Below, piece by piece: positions 18,311-26,976 of a stretch of DNA of 64,000 nucleotides; the first letter of the stretch is position 1, and the number at the start of each line of letters is the position of its first letter. The stretch comes from Acinetobacter equi (GTDB taxonomy: Bacteria > Pseudomonadota > Gammaproteobacteria > Pseudomonadales > Moraxellaceae): assembly GCF_001307195.1 (NCBI RefSeq), contig NZ_CP012808.1:496001-560000 (forward strand), written 5' to 3'. Both the position numbers and the translations under genes were made by a program. A model generated the notes under the pieces. It saw only the letters and a list, made by a program, of their open reading frames with translations. It ran no database searches and had not been told where the DNA came from.

Positions 18311-19324
18311 ATGCTTGAAGCCTTTTACGCCACAGAGCGCGGTAGCTTAGAAGATACTACCATTAATGGTGGCTTTGATTTACATCAAGATCTCGTTTGG
18401 ATTGATTTAATTGCGCCATCCCAAGAAGAACAACAATGGGTATTTGATGCCTATAATCAAAATCTTCCAACGCTTAAATCTTTAGAAGACATCTCATCAT
18501 CAGCTCGCTTTTATCGAGATGATGATGGAATTTTACATATTAGTACTTACTTTTTAACGAAAAATAAAAACTACCAAGTTGATGATGGTGAGCCTGAAGA
18601 CAACTCGATTTTAGCAACAGTCCAAACTGTTGCATTTATTCTGCATAAAAATCGATTATTTACGATGCGCGGTGAAAAACTCGTTGCATTTCGTGCTTTT
18701 AGAGCTCGTGCACGTCGTAATGACTATGAAATTGACTATAAAGATCCAACATGGGTGCTATTAGGATTACTTGAAGCTAAACTTGATGAGCTTGCGGATA
18801 TCTTAGAAGATATCCACAGAGATTTAGAAAAATACTCTACCGAAGTACTCAATAACCGTCATCGTGAACAAATATTAGATCTTGATGACATGATTACTCG
18901 ACTTGCTCAATTAGAAGATATCCTAGGGAAAGCACAACTATGTTTAATTGACTTACGTCGAGTCCTGACCTTCCTCTCTCGTCCTCGTGCCTTAGGTAGT
19001 CATATTTACGATGCAGATATTCGAGAACTCAGTGAAGATGTCCGCTCTTTAGTTGAACATGATGCCTTTTTATTCCAAAAAGTCCGTTTCTTACTAGATA
19101 CAACATCAGGGTTCATTAATACCGAACAGAACGATACGATTCGGCGATTCTCTATTTTACCCAGTATGCTTGCACCTCCTATGCTGATTGCCAGTATTTA
19201 TGGCATGAACACAGATGTGCTCCCTTTCGCACATGGAACAACAAGCTTTATTATTGTTTGCACGATATTAGTCGCTTTCTTTATTGGACCAATGATTTAC
19301 TTCCGTTGGAAAAAATGGATTTAA
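18311..19324 (+). CDS. corA: Magnesium/cobalt transporter CorA
   Basis: 337 residues. A large cytosolic N-terminal domain with a long helix (about 140-260) leads to two C-terminal transmembrane helices, with the channel signature YGMN at about residues 296-299. CorA pentamers import Mg2+ and can take Co2+ and Ni2+. Proteins of this length with the conserved GMNTD loop could also belong to the ZntB-like branch, but GMN with Leu-Pro after it supports CorA. Terminator follows. Confidence 0.85.
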   Translation: MLEAFYATERGSLEDTTINGGFDLHQDLVWIDLIAPSQEEQQWVFDAYNQNLPTLKSLEDISSSARFYRDDDGILHISTYFLTKNKNYQVDDGEPEDNSILATVQTVAFILHKNRLFTMRGEKLVAFRAFRARARRNDYEIDYKDPTWVLLGLLEAKLDELADILEDIHRDLEKYSTEVLNNRHREQILDLDDMITRLAQLEDILGKAQLCLIDLRRVLTFLSRPRALGSHIYDADIRELSEDVRSLVEHDAFLFQKVRFLLDTTSGFINTEQNDTIRRFSILPSMLAPPMLIASIYGMNTDVLPFAHGTTSFIIVCTILVAFFIGPMIYFRWKKWI

Positions 19325-19367
19325 TCAAATTTTTAAACACAAAAATACATTTTATTCAGCTATCCAT

Positions 19368-19392
19368 AAAAAAGCACCTTTCGGTGCTTTTT
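19368..19392. terminator. Bidirectional terminator between corA and mlaB
   Basis: AAAAAAGCACC-TTTC-GGTGCTTTTTT, serving both converging genes. Confidence 0.9.
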
Positions 19393-19395
19393 TAT

Positions 19396-19686
19396 TTAGG
19401 CAAGTAATTGTAAATCTTGCTCAAGATGACATGCCTGCATAATTTTCAGCATTTTCTCAGGAACAGCCTTAAATATTAATCCTTTCGCTTCTGGCGTTTG
19501 GCGAAGCAAACGAATAAATACCGCCAAAGCTAAAGTACTGCCATGTTCTAATTTAGATAAGTTCAGCACAATAGGGAAAGTAAGATGGCTATTTAAAGCA
19601 ATTAGACCTTGCTGATAAAACTCTTCAGCATTGCCATAATCTATTTTCCCAGATACATGTAATTCTTGATCAATCAGCTCAATCAC
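19396..19686 (-). CDS. mlaB: STAS-domain protein MlaB of the phospholipid ABC transporter
   Basis: 96 residues, a small STAS domain. In the Mla complex MlaB binds MlaF and is needed for its activity. The NLSKLEHGSTLALAVFIRLLRQ stretch (about 44-66) corresponds to the contact loop. Starts with GTG at 19686. Last gene of mlaFEDCB, 12 bp after mlaC. Confidence 0.9.
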   Translation of the reverse strand: MIELIDQELHVSGKIDYGNAEEFYQQGLIALNSHLTFPIVLNLSKLEHGSTLALAVFIRLLRQTPEAKGLIFKAVPEKMLKIMQACHLEQDLQLLA

Positions 19687-19698
19687 AATAAATCCCTA

Positions 19699-20331
19699 TT
19701 ATTTTTTCTGCGTTGCAGCATCTGCATCTGGTTTAAATGTTGCAATCGCCTTATCAATATTCCCGCCATTACGCTTTACGTTAGCAGCAAACTGATTACG
19801 GAACTGCAAACCTAAGTCAATACCAGACACATTCATGTTACGAACTTTCCATTGATTGCCTTTATCAACCAATTGGAATGAAACAGGAATTTTTTCACCA
19901 TTATTATTAAAATCTAAAGTCACAACAGGGTTTTTGCTACCAGTGTCTTTATATGGACGTAGTGTATAAGTTTGGTTTGTAAATTTAGCAAATGCACTAC
20001 CATAGTTTTCAATCAAACTTTCACGGAAGTTCTTTTCAAACTGAGCTCGCTGAGCAGCAGTACTATATTGATTCGTTGCATATGTCCCCATCACAATACG
20101 AGTAAATGCTTGTGAATCAATATACGGATCTAAATTTTTACGAACAATTTCACGAGCTGCAGAAGGATTTGCCTTCAATTTCGCTTGATTCGCTTTTAAG
20201 CTAGCAATTAAACCATCCGCAACATGCTTAACAAATACAGGAGGTGTTTCTGATGGTGCAGCAAAAGCAGTACCAGCAATCATTGTTGATAAGATACTTG
20301 CAGTCAATGTTTGTTTAAATAAAGTTTTCAC
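19699..20331 (-). CDS. mlaC: Periplasmic phospholipid-binding protein MlaC
   Basis: MlaC carries phospholipid across the periplasm between the outer-membrane complex and MlaFEDB. A signal peptide (MKTLFKQTLTASILSTMIAG, then TAFA) precedes the mature protein, which ends in a lysine-rich tail. I chose the GTG at 20331 over a TTG 12 nt upstream because GAGG sits 6 nt before it and the signal peptide then has a normal N-terminus, giving 210 residues. Lies 16 bp after mlaD. Confidence 0.88.
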   Translation of the reverse strand: MKTLFKQTLTASILSTMIAGTAFAAPSETPPVFVKHVADGLIASLKANQAKLKANPSAAREIVRKNLDPYIDSQAFTRIVMGTYATNQYSTAAQRAQFEKNFRESLIENYGSAFAKFTNQTYTLRPYKDTGSKNPVVTLDFNNNGEKIPVSFQLVDKGNQWKVRNMNVSGIDLGLQFRNQFAANVKRNGGNIDKAIATFKPDADAATQKK

Positions 20332-20347
20332 TTCTTGCCTCAATCAA

Positions 20348-21013
20348 TTATTCAACAAATGATACTTGGTCATCTGTTGCTGTCGCAGGAGAATCACTTT
20401 CTGATGAATCTGATCCCTTACCAGAACCACCAGTAATAAATTTAGTGACTAGATCTTCAATTTCCATTGTACTTTGTGTATTTGCAATTTGATCACCACG
20501 TTTTAAGTAGTTCAAACCACCACCTGGTACAATTTTTAAATATTTTTCACCCAATAAGCCGTTGGTTGCCACCATTATATAAGCATCATCATCAATATTA
20601 GTGATGGATGTCATGTTATCGATGAGTTGCTTTTCCATTTCTTTTTGTTGCTCTGGTGTTGCAGACTCATAATCAGAGCTATATTTTAACTCTTCTAATG
20701 CATTTTTTTGAACTTCTTTTAATTGCTCTTCGTTGAATGAAGTCAAACTACCATCCAATGTCATATGCACAGTTGCTAAACGTGTTACAGGATCAAGTTT
20801 AATACTATCAACCTGCCCTACAGTCACGCCACTCAATGCTACTTTAGCACGTGGTTTAATACCATTTACATTTTCAAAAGTCGCTGTCATTTCATAGCTA
20901 TCGGCAATTGTATTACCAACTAAACCACTCACACGCATTGCTAAGAAAAAGATGGCAATACCAAACAAAATAACAAAAGCACCTACGGCCAATTCACTTG
21001 TACGTGATTTCAT
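20348..21013 (-). CDS. mlaD: MCE-domain protein MlaD
   Basis: 221 residues with one N-terminal membrane helix (about 8-27) and a periplasmic MCE domain that forms a hexameric ring to pass lipids. An insertion of about 40 residues rich in Glu, Lys and Gln (about 95-135) interrupts the domain; A. baumannii MlaD has such an insertion and E. coli does not. Overlaps mlaE by one base. Confidence 0.93.
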   Translation of the reverse strand: MKSRTSELAVGAFVILFGIAIFFLAMRVSGLVGNTIADSYEMTATFENVNGIKPRAKVALSGVTVGQVDSIKLDPVTRLATVHMTLDGSLTSFNEEQLKEVQKNALEELKYSSDYESATPEQQKEMEKQLIDNMTSITNIDDDAYIMVATNGLLGEKYLKIVPGGGLNYLKRGDQIANTQSTMEIEDLVTKFITGGSGKGSDSSESDSPATATDDQVSFVE

Positions 21014-21792
21014 TAAACACCTCCAAACATGACCGCAGTCAACACAAAATCAGAACCTAAAACACATAATGATGAATACACCACTGTACGAGTAGTTGAG
21101 GTTGAAATACCTTCAGATGTTGGAACACATGCATATCCTTGATATACCGCAATCCATGTACAAATTAGAGCAAATACAAAGCTTTTAATAATCGTGCCAT
21201 TTAATACATCTTTGTAAAATTGCACGCTACCTTCAATGCTGCTCCAATAGGCACCTTCATCACCACCTAAGAAATCAACACCGACGAGTTTTCCACCCAT
21301 AATTCCTACTGCGGCAAAAATAATAGCCAACATTGGTAAACTAAAAATACCAGCCCATAATCGTGGTGAAATTACACGTTTCAAGGGGTCAACACCAATC
21401 ATTTCCATACTAGCAAGCTGCTCAGTGGCTTTCATTAAACCAATTTCAGCCGTTAAAGCTGAACCTGCACGACCTGCAAATAATAAAGCAGCTACAACTG
21501 GAGCTAATTCTCGTAATAAAGTTAAAGCAACTGCAGTACCTAACATGGATTCACTACCAAAAGTGACCAAAATGTTATACATCTGCAAGCCTAAAACCGC
21601 ACCAATAAATAGCCCAGAAACAACAATAATTAAAAGTGATAACACCCCAACCCTATACATTTGGTAGACAAACAAACGAAAGCCTAACCACGTTGGGAGT
21701 GAAAAAATAATTTGTAAAAGCATTAGACTGGCAACGCCAATCCCTCGGACACGCTCGATCACGCGTCTACCAATTAAGGCAATAGCATTCAT
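21013..21792 (-). CDS. mlaE: Phospholipid ABC transporter permease MlaE
   Basis: 259 residues of the MlaE permease family with an amphipathic N-terminal helix and five or six transmembrane helices. The conserved [30 protein letters not shown] coupling region lies at about 90-118. It is the inner-membrane channel for phospholipid movement. ATG at 21792 overlaps the mlaF stop by four bases. Confidence 0.93.
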   Translation of the reverse strand: MNAIALIGRRVIERVRGIGVASLMLLQIIFSLPTWLGFRLFVYQMYRVGVLSLLIIVVSGLFIGAVLGLQMYNILVTFGSESMLGTAVALTLLRELAPVVAALLFAGRAGSALTAEIGLMKATEQLASMEMIGVDPLKRVISPRLWAGIFSLPMLAIIFAAVGIMGGKLVGVDFLGGDEGAYWSSIEGSVQFYKDVLNGTIIKSFVFALICTWIAVYQGYACVPTSEGISTSTTRTVVYSSLCVLGSDFVLTAVMFGGV

Positions 21793-22607
21793 GAACGCTC
21801 CTCGTGACTTAAATACGCTTGATGACTAAACTGAAAGTCTACAGGTCCATGCTCAGATCCTGTTAAGAATTGTTGAACAAATTCATTTGGATGAACTTTT
21901 AATTCTTCAGGCGTACCCTCACCCTGAATTATCCCCTCAGCAACCACATAAATGTAATCTGCAATAGAGAGTGTTTCTGCAACATCATGCGAAACAATAA
22001 TCGTTGTTAAATCTAAAGCTTCTCTTAAAGAACGAATTAAACGTGTTAAAACACCTTTAACAATAGGGTCTTGTCCTGCGAAAGGTTCATCATACATAAT
22101 GAGTTCTGGATCTAAAGCAATTGCTCTCGCCAAAGCCACACGACGATTCATCCCGCCAGACAATTCTGAAGGCATTAATTGCTCTGTACCACGCAAACCA
22201 ACCGCTTCTAGCTTTAATCCAACCAACTCTGTAATAAGATGCTCTGGAAGTTGGGTATGCGCTCGTATTGGAAAGGCAACATTTTCATATACAGACATAT
22301 CTGTAAATAATGCACCACTTTGAAAAAGCATTCCCATACGTGCACGTGCAGCAAACAGCTCTTGGCGTGACATAGTTGAAATATTTTTTCCATCAAGCAA
22401 TATTTCACCATGATCTGGTATAAGCTGACCACCTATTAAACGCAATAAAGTCGTTTTACCAGTACCAGATGGTCCCATAATCGCAGTAACTTGCCCACGA
22501 CGAATTTGTAGGCTTACATTGTCATAAATGACACGTTCCCCTCGCTTGAAACTCAGGTCATTTACTTCAATGAGCGCCTGAACCTGCTGAGATATTTGAC
22601 TATTCAT
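21789..22607 (-). CDS. mlaF: Phospholipid ABC transporter ATPase MlaF
   Basis: 272 residues, ABC ATPase with Walker [10 protein letters not shown] (about 45), signature [14 protein letters not shown] (about 148), Walker B ELIMYDEP, and switch His in IIVSHD. The C-terminal tail (about 250-272) corresponds to the extension that swaps between subunits and docks MlaB in E. coli. First gene of the operon. Whether transport moves lipid inward or outward was long debated; retrograde transport is now favoured. Confidence 0.94.
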   Translation of the reverse strand: MNSQISQQVQALIEVNDLSFKRGERVIYDNVSLQIRRGQVTAIMGPSGTGKTTLLRLIGGQLIPDHGEILLDGKNISTMSRQELFAARARMGMLFQSGALFTDMSVYENVAFPIRAHTQLPEHLITELVGLKLEAVGLRGTEQLMPSELSGGMNRRVALARAIALDPELIMYDEPFAGQDPIVKGVLTRLIRSLREALDLTTIIVSHDVAETLSIADYIYVVAEGIIQGEGTPEELKVHPNEFVQQFLTGSEHGPVDFQFSHQAYLSHEERS

Positions 22608-22929
22608 AGCTGAGGATATTCCTGATAATTTTCAGTACGCATAATTAAAAAATTCAACAAATCTTTCATGAGTTATTTTTGGTCTAGCATACTACTTTGT
22701 TCACTAAATAACTCTTTTTAAATCGTTACTTTCAAGTAAGCTTTCACTTCACCCATCTCATCCATAGTTATTTTATTTAAAATCAAAAAGATAAACACCT
22801 TTACAATCTTTTAAATAACATATTACATATCATTAATTTTACTTATAAAAATTTCAGCGTATCAATGATTTATTTCTAAAATTTTGACAATTATACCCTT
22901 CTACTTAATTTGAGCAAATCATATGCAAT
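22608..22929. other. Non-coding region between mlaF start and DEAD-helicase end
   Basis: About 320 bp, very AT-rich, that must hold the mla promoter. No clear -35/-10 pair or operator stands out by eye, and no small gene is supported. Confidence 0.5.
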
Positions 22930-22957
22930 AAAAAACCGGTGATATCACCGGTTTTTT
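22930..22957. terminator. Terminator after DEAD-box helicase gene
   Basis: ACCGGTGATATCACCGGT flanked by A- and T-runs; perfect palindrome. Confidence 0.9.
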
Positions 22958-22975
22958 ATAAATTACAACGAATGA

Positions 22976-24880
22976 TTAATCATTGAATTTACGACGTGCT
23001 GGACGATCACCGCTCTCACGACGTGGACGATCTTCGAAACCACCTTCACGACGTGGACGATCATTACCGAATTCACGACGTACTGGACGATCACCAAAAT
23101 CACGTTTAGGACGATCACCAAAATCGCGTTTAGGACGATCACCAAAACTACCTTCACGACGTGGTTTATAGTCTATGCTGTTACCACGGTTATCATCATT
23201 GCCACCAAAACGAGGTTTATCATTAAAACCACCTTCGCGACGTGGACGATCACTGTTGAACTCACGGCGCGGACGATCTTCACCACCGAATGAACGTTGT
23301 GGACGATCACCATTGAATTCACGACGTGGACGATCTTCGCCACCAAATGAACGTTGTGGACGATCACCATTAAATTCACGACGTGGACGATCTTCGCCAC
23401 CAAATGAACGTTGTGGACGATCACCATTGAATTCACGACGTGGACGATCTTCGCCACCAAATGAACGTTGTGGACGATCACCATTGAATTCACGACGTGG
23501 ACGATCTTCACCACCAAATGCTGGACGCTCACCACGTGGTTTATCATCGAAGCTACGACGTGGACGATCATCACGACCGCCTTCACGGCGTTTAAAATTA
23601 CTTTCGCCTTCAAAGCGACGACCACCACCAAAACCACCACGACCGCCATCACGACGACCACCGCCACCGTTACGGCTACGACCACCACCATCACGACTAC
23701 CACGTGCAGGAGGCGGAGATGGCTCAAGACCTTCAATTTCAGAAACTTCTAAACGAGCATCTAAATAATCTTCTAAAGCACGAATTTTACCGCGTTCACG
23801 GTAAGTTGCTAAAGTAATGGCTTTACCAGTACGACCCGCACGACCAGTACGACCAATACGGTGTACATAATCTTCGTTTTTCATTGGTAAACCGAAGTTA
23901 ATTACGTGAGAAATTGTTGGTACATCAAGACCACGAGCAGCAACATCAGTTGCAACTAGAATCTTTGCGCGACCTTCACGAATACTACGTAAACGACGAT
24001 TACGAACTGTTTGTGGCATAGCACCATGAAGTGCTACAACTGAAAGACCCGCTTCTGCAAGTTCTTCAGCTAACATATCTGTATCTTCTTGAGTTGATGC
24101 AAATACAACAGCCTGATCTACATCTTCAGCACTTAACCAATGCGTAAGCAATTTTTTCTTATGCTCAAAGCCATCAGTCCAGTGTAATGTTTGAGTAATG
24201 TCTGTATTTGTAGAATGACCTGTTTCAATTGCAATACGCTCTGGATCATTCATCATGCGTTCTGCAAGTGTAATAATACGAGGTGCAAATGTTGCAGAGA
24301 ACATTAATGTTTGTTTACGATTTGCAGCCAACTCACCAATAGCTTCTAAGTCTTCAGAGAAGCCTAGATCTAGCATACGGTCTGCTTCATCAACAATTAA
24401 AGCATCAACTTTATCTAATTTAATTTGACGACGGTTTACTAAATCCAATAAGCGACCTGGTGTTGCAACAACAACAGATGCACCTTTTAATTGTTGGATT
24501 TGCTTACCAAAAGGCATACCACCCATGATTGCAGCAACACGAACACCTTTCATTTGGCGTACAAGTGCAATTGCATCTTGGCAAACTTGCTGAGCAAGTT
24601 CACGTGTAGGAGAAATAACCAAAATTGTTGGTTGAGTTACTGCCTTCATACGATCTTTAAATGGAACAAATGTATCTTGTTCAGCAAGAGCGTTTAATGT
24701 TGGTAGTAAAAATGCAGCAGTTTTCCCAGAACCTGTTTGGCTTGATACTAAAAGGTCTTTACCTTCTAATGCAGCTGGAATAGCTAACTCTTGAACCGGA
24801 GTAGGGCTAGTAAAACCTAGACCTTGTAATGCCAATTGAAGTGATTCATGTAAAGGAAATTCAGCAAAAGTTTTGCTCAT
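22976..24880 (-). CDS. DEAD-box ATP-dependent RNA helicase with repetitive RGG-like tail
   Basis: 634 residues. The core (about 1-370) has the Q motif, Walker A SQTGSGKTAA, PTRELA, DEAD, SAT, ARGLDV and HRIGRTGRAG. These enzymes unwind short RNA duplexes, for example in cold adaptation, ribosome assembly or RNA decay. The C-terminal 240 residues are low in complexity, with RGG-like stretches and a 19-residue repeat (GGEDRPRREFNGDRPQRSF), basic and probably disordered, likely for RNA binding. It is close to RhlE/CsdA-type helicases, but I could not choose. Start ATG at 24880, with AGGGTG 9 nt upstream. Confidence 0.9.
   Translation of the reverse strand: MSKTFAEFPLHESLQLALQGLGFTSPTPVQELAIPAALEGKDLLVSSQTGSGKTAAFLLPTLNALAEQDTFVPFKDRMKAVTQPTILVISPTRELAQQVCQDAIALVRQMKGVRVAAIMGGMPFGKQIQQLKGASVVVATPGRLLDLVNRRQIKLDKVDALIVDEADRMLDLGFSEDLEAIGELAANRKQTLMFSATFAPRIITLAERMMNDPERIAIETGHSTNTDITQTLHWTDGFEHKKKLLTHWLSAEDVDQAVVFASTQEDTDMLAEELAEAGLSVVALHGAMPQTVRNRRLRSIREGRAKILVATDVAARGLDVPTISHVINFGLPMKNEDYVHRIGRTGRAGRTGKAITLATYRERGKIRALEDYLDARLEVSEIEGLEPSPPPARGSRDGGGRSRNGGGGRRDGGRGGFGGGRRFEGESNFKRREGGRDDRPRRSFDDKPRGERPAFGGEDRPRREFNGDRPQRSFGGEDRPRREFNGDRPQRSFGGEDRPRREFNGDRPQRSFGGEDRPRREFNGDRPQRSFGGEDRPRREFNSDRPRREGGFNDKPRFGGNDDNRGNSIDYKPRREGSFGDRPKRDFGDRPKRDFGDRPVRREFGNDRPRREGGFEDRPRRESGDRPARRKFND
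23238..23522 (-). repeat. 57-bp tandem repeats in the helicase tail
   Basis: Five in-frame units of 57 bp (19 codons), with GAACGTTGTGG recurring at 23292, 23349, 23406 and 23463. The middle units are almost identical at DNA level and differ by single silent changes, while the outer units have decayed. Recombination or slippage could change the unit number between strains without breaking the frame. Confidence 0.92.
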
Positions 24881-25140
24881 AGAGTATTTCACCCTAATTT
24901 GGGTGCTCCATTAAATATATGGTCTGATGGACATCGGCAAAAAGCGGCACAGCAATAAACGCTGAAAATTTGATCAGCGGCGATCCGAGTAACGACGATG
25001 CGTAGCGCACACATGATTACAGCTTAACCTGAAGGAATCGCTTTAGCGATTGGGGCGCGGGGTATCGTCCTCTTGGACCGAACGCGCATACACAATGATA
25101 AGAAGATAATGTTCAGGTAACGAACAGAAATTAAGTGCGT
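24881..25140 (-). promoter_or_regulatory. Long structured 5' leader of the DEAD-helicase mRNA
   Basis: About 260 nt, visibly richer in G+C than nearby intergenic DNA. On the minus strand the RNA can form AAUCGC/GCGAUU, CGCUGA/UCAGCG, a long-range ACCUGAA/UUCAGGU pairing, and CACCC/GGGUG (24890-24905). The last one contains the Shine-Dalgarno of the helicase. A long leader is known for E. coli csdA, which is cold-induced. No protein frame is supported here. Confidence 0.6.
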
Positions 25141-25146
25141 CCGCGG

Positions 25147-25174
25147 ATTATAGCAGTTTTTTTTAAATTGTCAC
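25147..25174 (-). promoter_or_regulatory. Promoter of the DEAD-helicase gene
   Basis: Minus-strand GTGACA (25169-25174), 16-bp spacer, perfect TATAAT (25147-25152). Predicts transcription start near 25140. The -35 is one or two bases off consensus. Confidence 0.6.
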
Positions 25175-25236
25175 CCTTTTTAATCGACTTTAAAAATTTG
25201 TTCAACAAATTGAGACCAAAGTCTCAATTATTATAA

Positions 25237-25842
25237 CTAAAAGTCAACAATTAAACCCATCACACCATTAATAATCATATCAATGGCAATAGTACCCACC
25301 AATAATGCAGCAATACGACCAACAATATCGACATAGCGATCAATATAATCTGAATGCCTTACCTTCAAGTGATCATGTGCAAATTTCATCAACATTAATA
25401 AACTACAACTCACCGTTAAAGTAACGCCAATCACTAGAATTGATCCCAATAGTGAAATTTTTGCACCCGTGATCACTGATGCACTCACCGTTCCTGGCCC
25501 AATCATAAAAGGCATTGCAATTAAACCAGCCGCATTCCCTCCCCGAATATCACCAATGGTTTCAGCACCCTCAAAAACAAAGCGATAACCAATCACTAGA
25601 AAAATAATACCGCCAAAAATTTGAAATGCTTCAAATCGTACTTGTAGATATTCAGAAAATATCGCTTCTCCCCCCCATGCAAATAGAACAAAAACAACAT
25701 AAGAAATAAGAGAGCCTTGAATTAATGCCTTATTAAATGTAGAAGCAGGTAAATTTCGAATAAGACCGAGCATATAAATGCTCATCATAAAAGGATTAAG
25801 CAACGAAAAGAAAAGCGCAAAAGAATGAATATAATCTGCCAA
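25237..25842 (-). CDS. MarC/UPF0056 family integral membrane protein
   Basis: 201 residues with six hydrophobic helices. The family pattern of MarC-like proteins is present (LLNPFMMSIY, GGIIFLVIGYRFVFEG, AMPFMIGPGTVSASV). Function is not known; an older link to multiple drug resistance was not confirmed. TTG at 25842 has AGAGGT 7 nt upstream and is the only start giving the full first helix. Confidence 0.85.
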   Translation of the reverse strand: MADYIHSFALFFSLLNPFMMSIYMLGLIRNLPASTFNKALIQGSLISYVVFVLFAWGGEAIFSEYLQVRFEAFQIFGGIIFLVIGYRFVFEGAETIGDIRGGNAAGLIAMPFMIGPGTVSASVITGAKISLLGSILVIGVTLTVSCSLLMLMKFAHDHLKVRHSDYIDRYVDIVGRIAALLVGTIAIDMIINGVMGLIVDF

Positions 25843-25971
25843 TGTTATTACCTCTTATTTCATCAACGCTTTCACAACGTGATGCTTAAATTTCAATCTA
25901 GTGTAATCAGATTTAATTATTCATCAAAGAAAATATACAAAACTCTCTAAAAGTTATTATTTTACTACTAT

Positions 25972-26002
25972 AAAAAAAGCCCTCATGACGAGAGCTTTTT
26001 TG
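25972..26002 (-). terminator. Terminator after suhB
   Basis: AAAAAAGC...GCTTTTTT with an inner CTC/GAG stem and one mismatch. Confidence 0.7.
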
Positions 26003-26030
26003 AAATCATATTACTCGAATCTGAGTTCTA

Positions 26031-26861
26031 TTATTTCGCTGCTTCACCCCAAGCAGGTACAACTGCTTGCATTAAAGGTTTCAACAGCTTCATAGAACAT
26101 GCAAGTACTTGTCCATTGTCCATTGACTCGCTGCCACCACGTGCATCAACCACAGTACCACCAGCTTCTTTAACAATAAGCTCACCTGCCGCGATATCCC
26201 ATGGTTTTAAACCAAGTTCAAAATAACCATCAAAACGGCCAGCAGCAACATATGCTAAATCTAATGCAGCAGAACCAGTACGGCGATATTGTGCACCAGC
26301 TTCAGTAACATTTAATAATGAGTCAAAATGATTTTTTGCATAAGAAATCACTTCACCATTACGTTTAGCACGGTAAGCATGACCTACCGATAAGAATGTC
26401 TTATCTAAACTATCTTTGATATTTACGCGAATACGGCGCTGATTCAACATTGCACCACGACCGCGGCTTGCAGAGAATAACTCATCCTTCACAGGGTCAT
26501 AAATAACACCGTGTTGAGTTATACCTTTATGTTGAACAGCAATTGAGATACAGAAATGTGGAACACCGTTAATGAAGTTTAAAGTTCCATCTAAAGGATC
26601 AATCACCCAGCACCAATCTGCATCGTGACCTTTACCTTCTTGGAAACCAAACTCTTCACCAAGGAAGCTGTGGTTTTTATAGCTTTTACGTAATGTTTCG
26701 ATGGTTAATTGTTCCAAGTAACGGTCAACACGCGTTACAGGACCATCAATCCCTTTTTCTTCGACTTGTAGATCGAGTTTATGACGATTTTGATGCGCTT
26801 TTAAAAGCTCTTGGCCAACTGTTTGAGCCGCACGCGCAGCCATAACCACCATAGGTTCCAT
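26031..26861 (-). CDS. suhB: Inositol-1-monophosphatase family protein SuhB
   Basis: 276 residues starting MEPMVVMAARAAQTVGQELL. Metal-binding motifs are GEEFGF (about 68), WVIDPLDGT (about 83-91) and WDIAAGELIVKEAGG (about 220). SuhB dephosphorylates myo-inositol-1-phosphate and in E. coli joins NusA/NusB/NusE/NusG to promote rRNA antitermination. The ATG at 26861 is preferred to a GTG three codons upstream because it matches the usual N-terminus. Confidence 0.93.
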   Translation of the reverse strand: MEPMVVMAARAAQTVGQELLKAHQNRHKLDLQVEEKGIDGPVTRVDRYLEQLTIETLRKSYKNHSFLGEEFGFQEGKGHDADWCWVIDPLDGTLNFINGVPHFCISIAVQHKGITQHGVIYDPVKDELFSASRGRGAMLNQRRIRVNIKDSLDKTFLSVGHAYRAKRNGEVISYAKNHFDSLLNVTEAGAQYRRTGSAALDLAYVAAGRFDGYFELGLKPWDIAAGELIVKEAGGTVVDARGGSESMDNGQVLACSMKLLKPLMQAVVPAWGEAAK

Positions 26862-26908
26862 ATTGAACACCCACTACAAATATAAAGATTTTGATAAAGA
26901 ATAATGCA

Positions 26909-26941
26909 TAAAAGCCCCTCTATTTTAGCAAATAAAGGGGC
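26909..26941 (-). terminator. Terminator after dxs
   Basis: Minus strand: GCCCCTTTATTT / AAATAGAGGGGC, 12 bp with one G-U pair and a GCTA loop, then TTTTAT. Confidence 0.85.
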
Positions 26942-26976
26942 CTTTTGGGGAAATTTTATATCTAAATTTTAAAATG

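Noticed and set aside
23238..23522. Possible CRISPR-like array
   Set aside because: The 57-bp units are contiguous, in frame and inside a gene, with no unique spacers.
23173..23768. Several long ORFs on both strands across the DEAD-helicase repeats
   Set aside because: They are shadows of the repeated Arg/Gly/Asp-rich coding frame; their translations are low-complexity and have no start signals.
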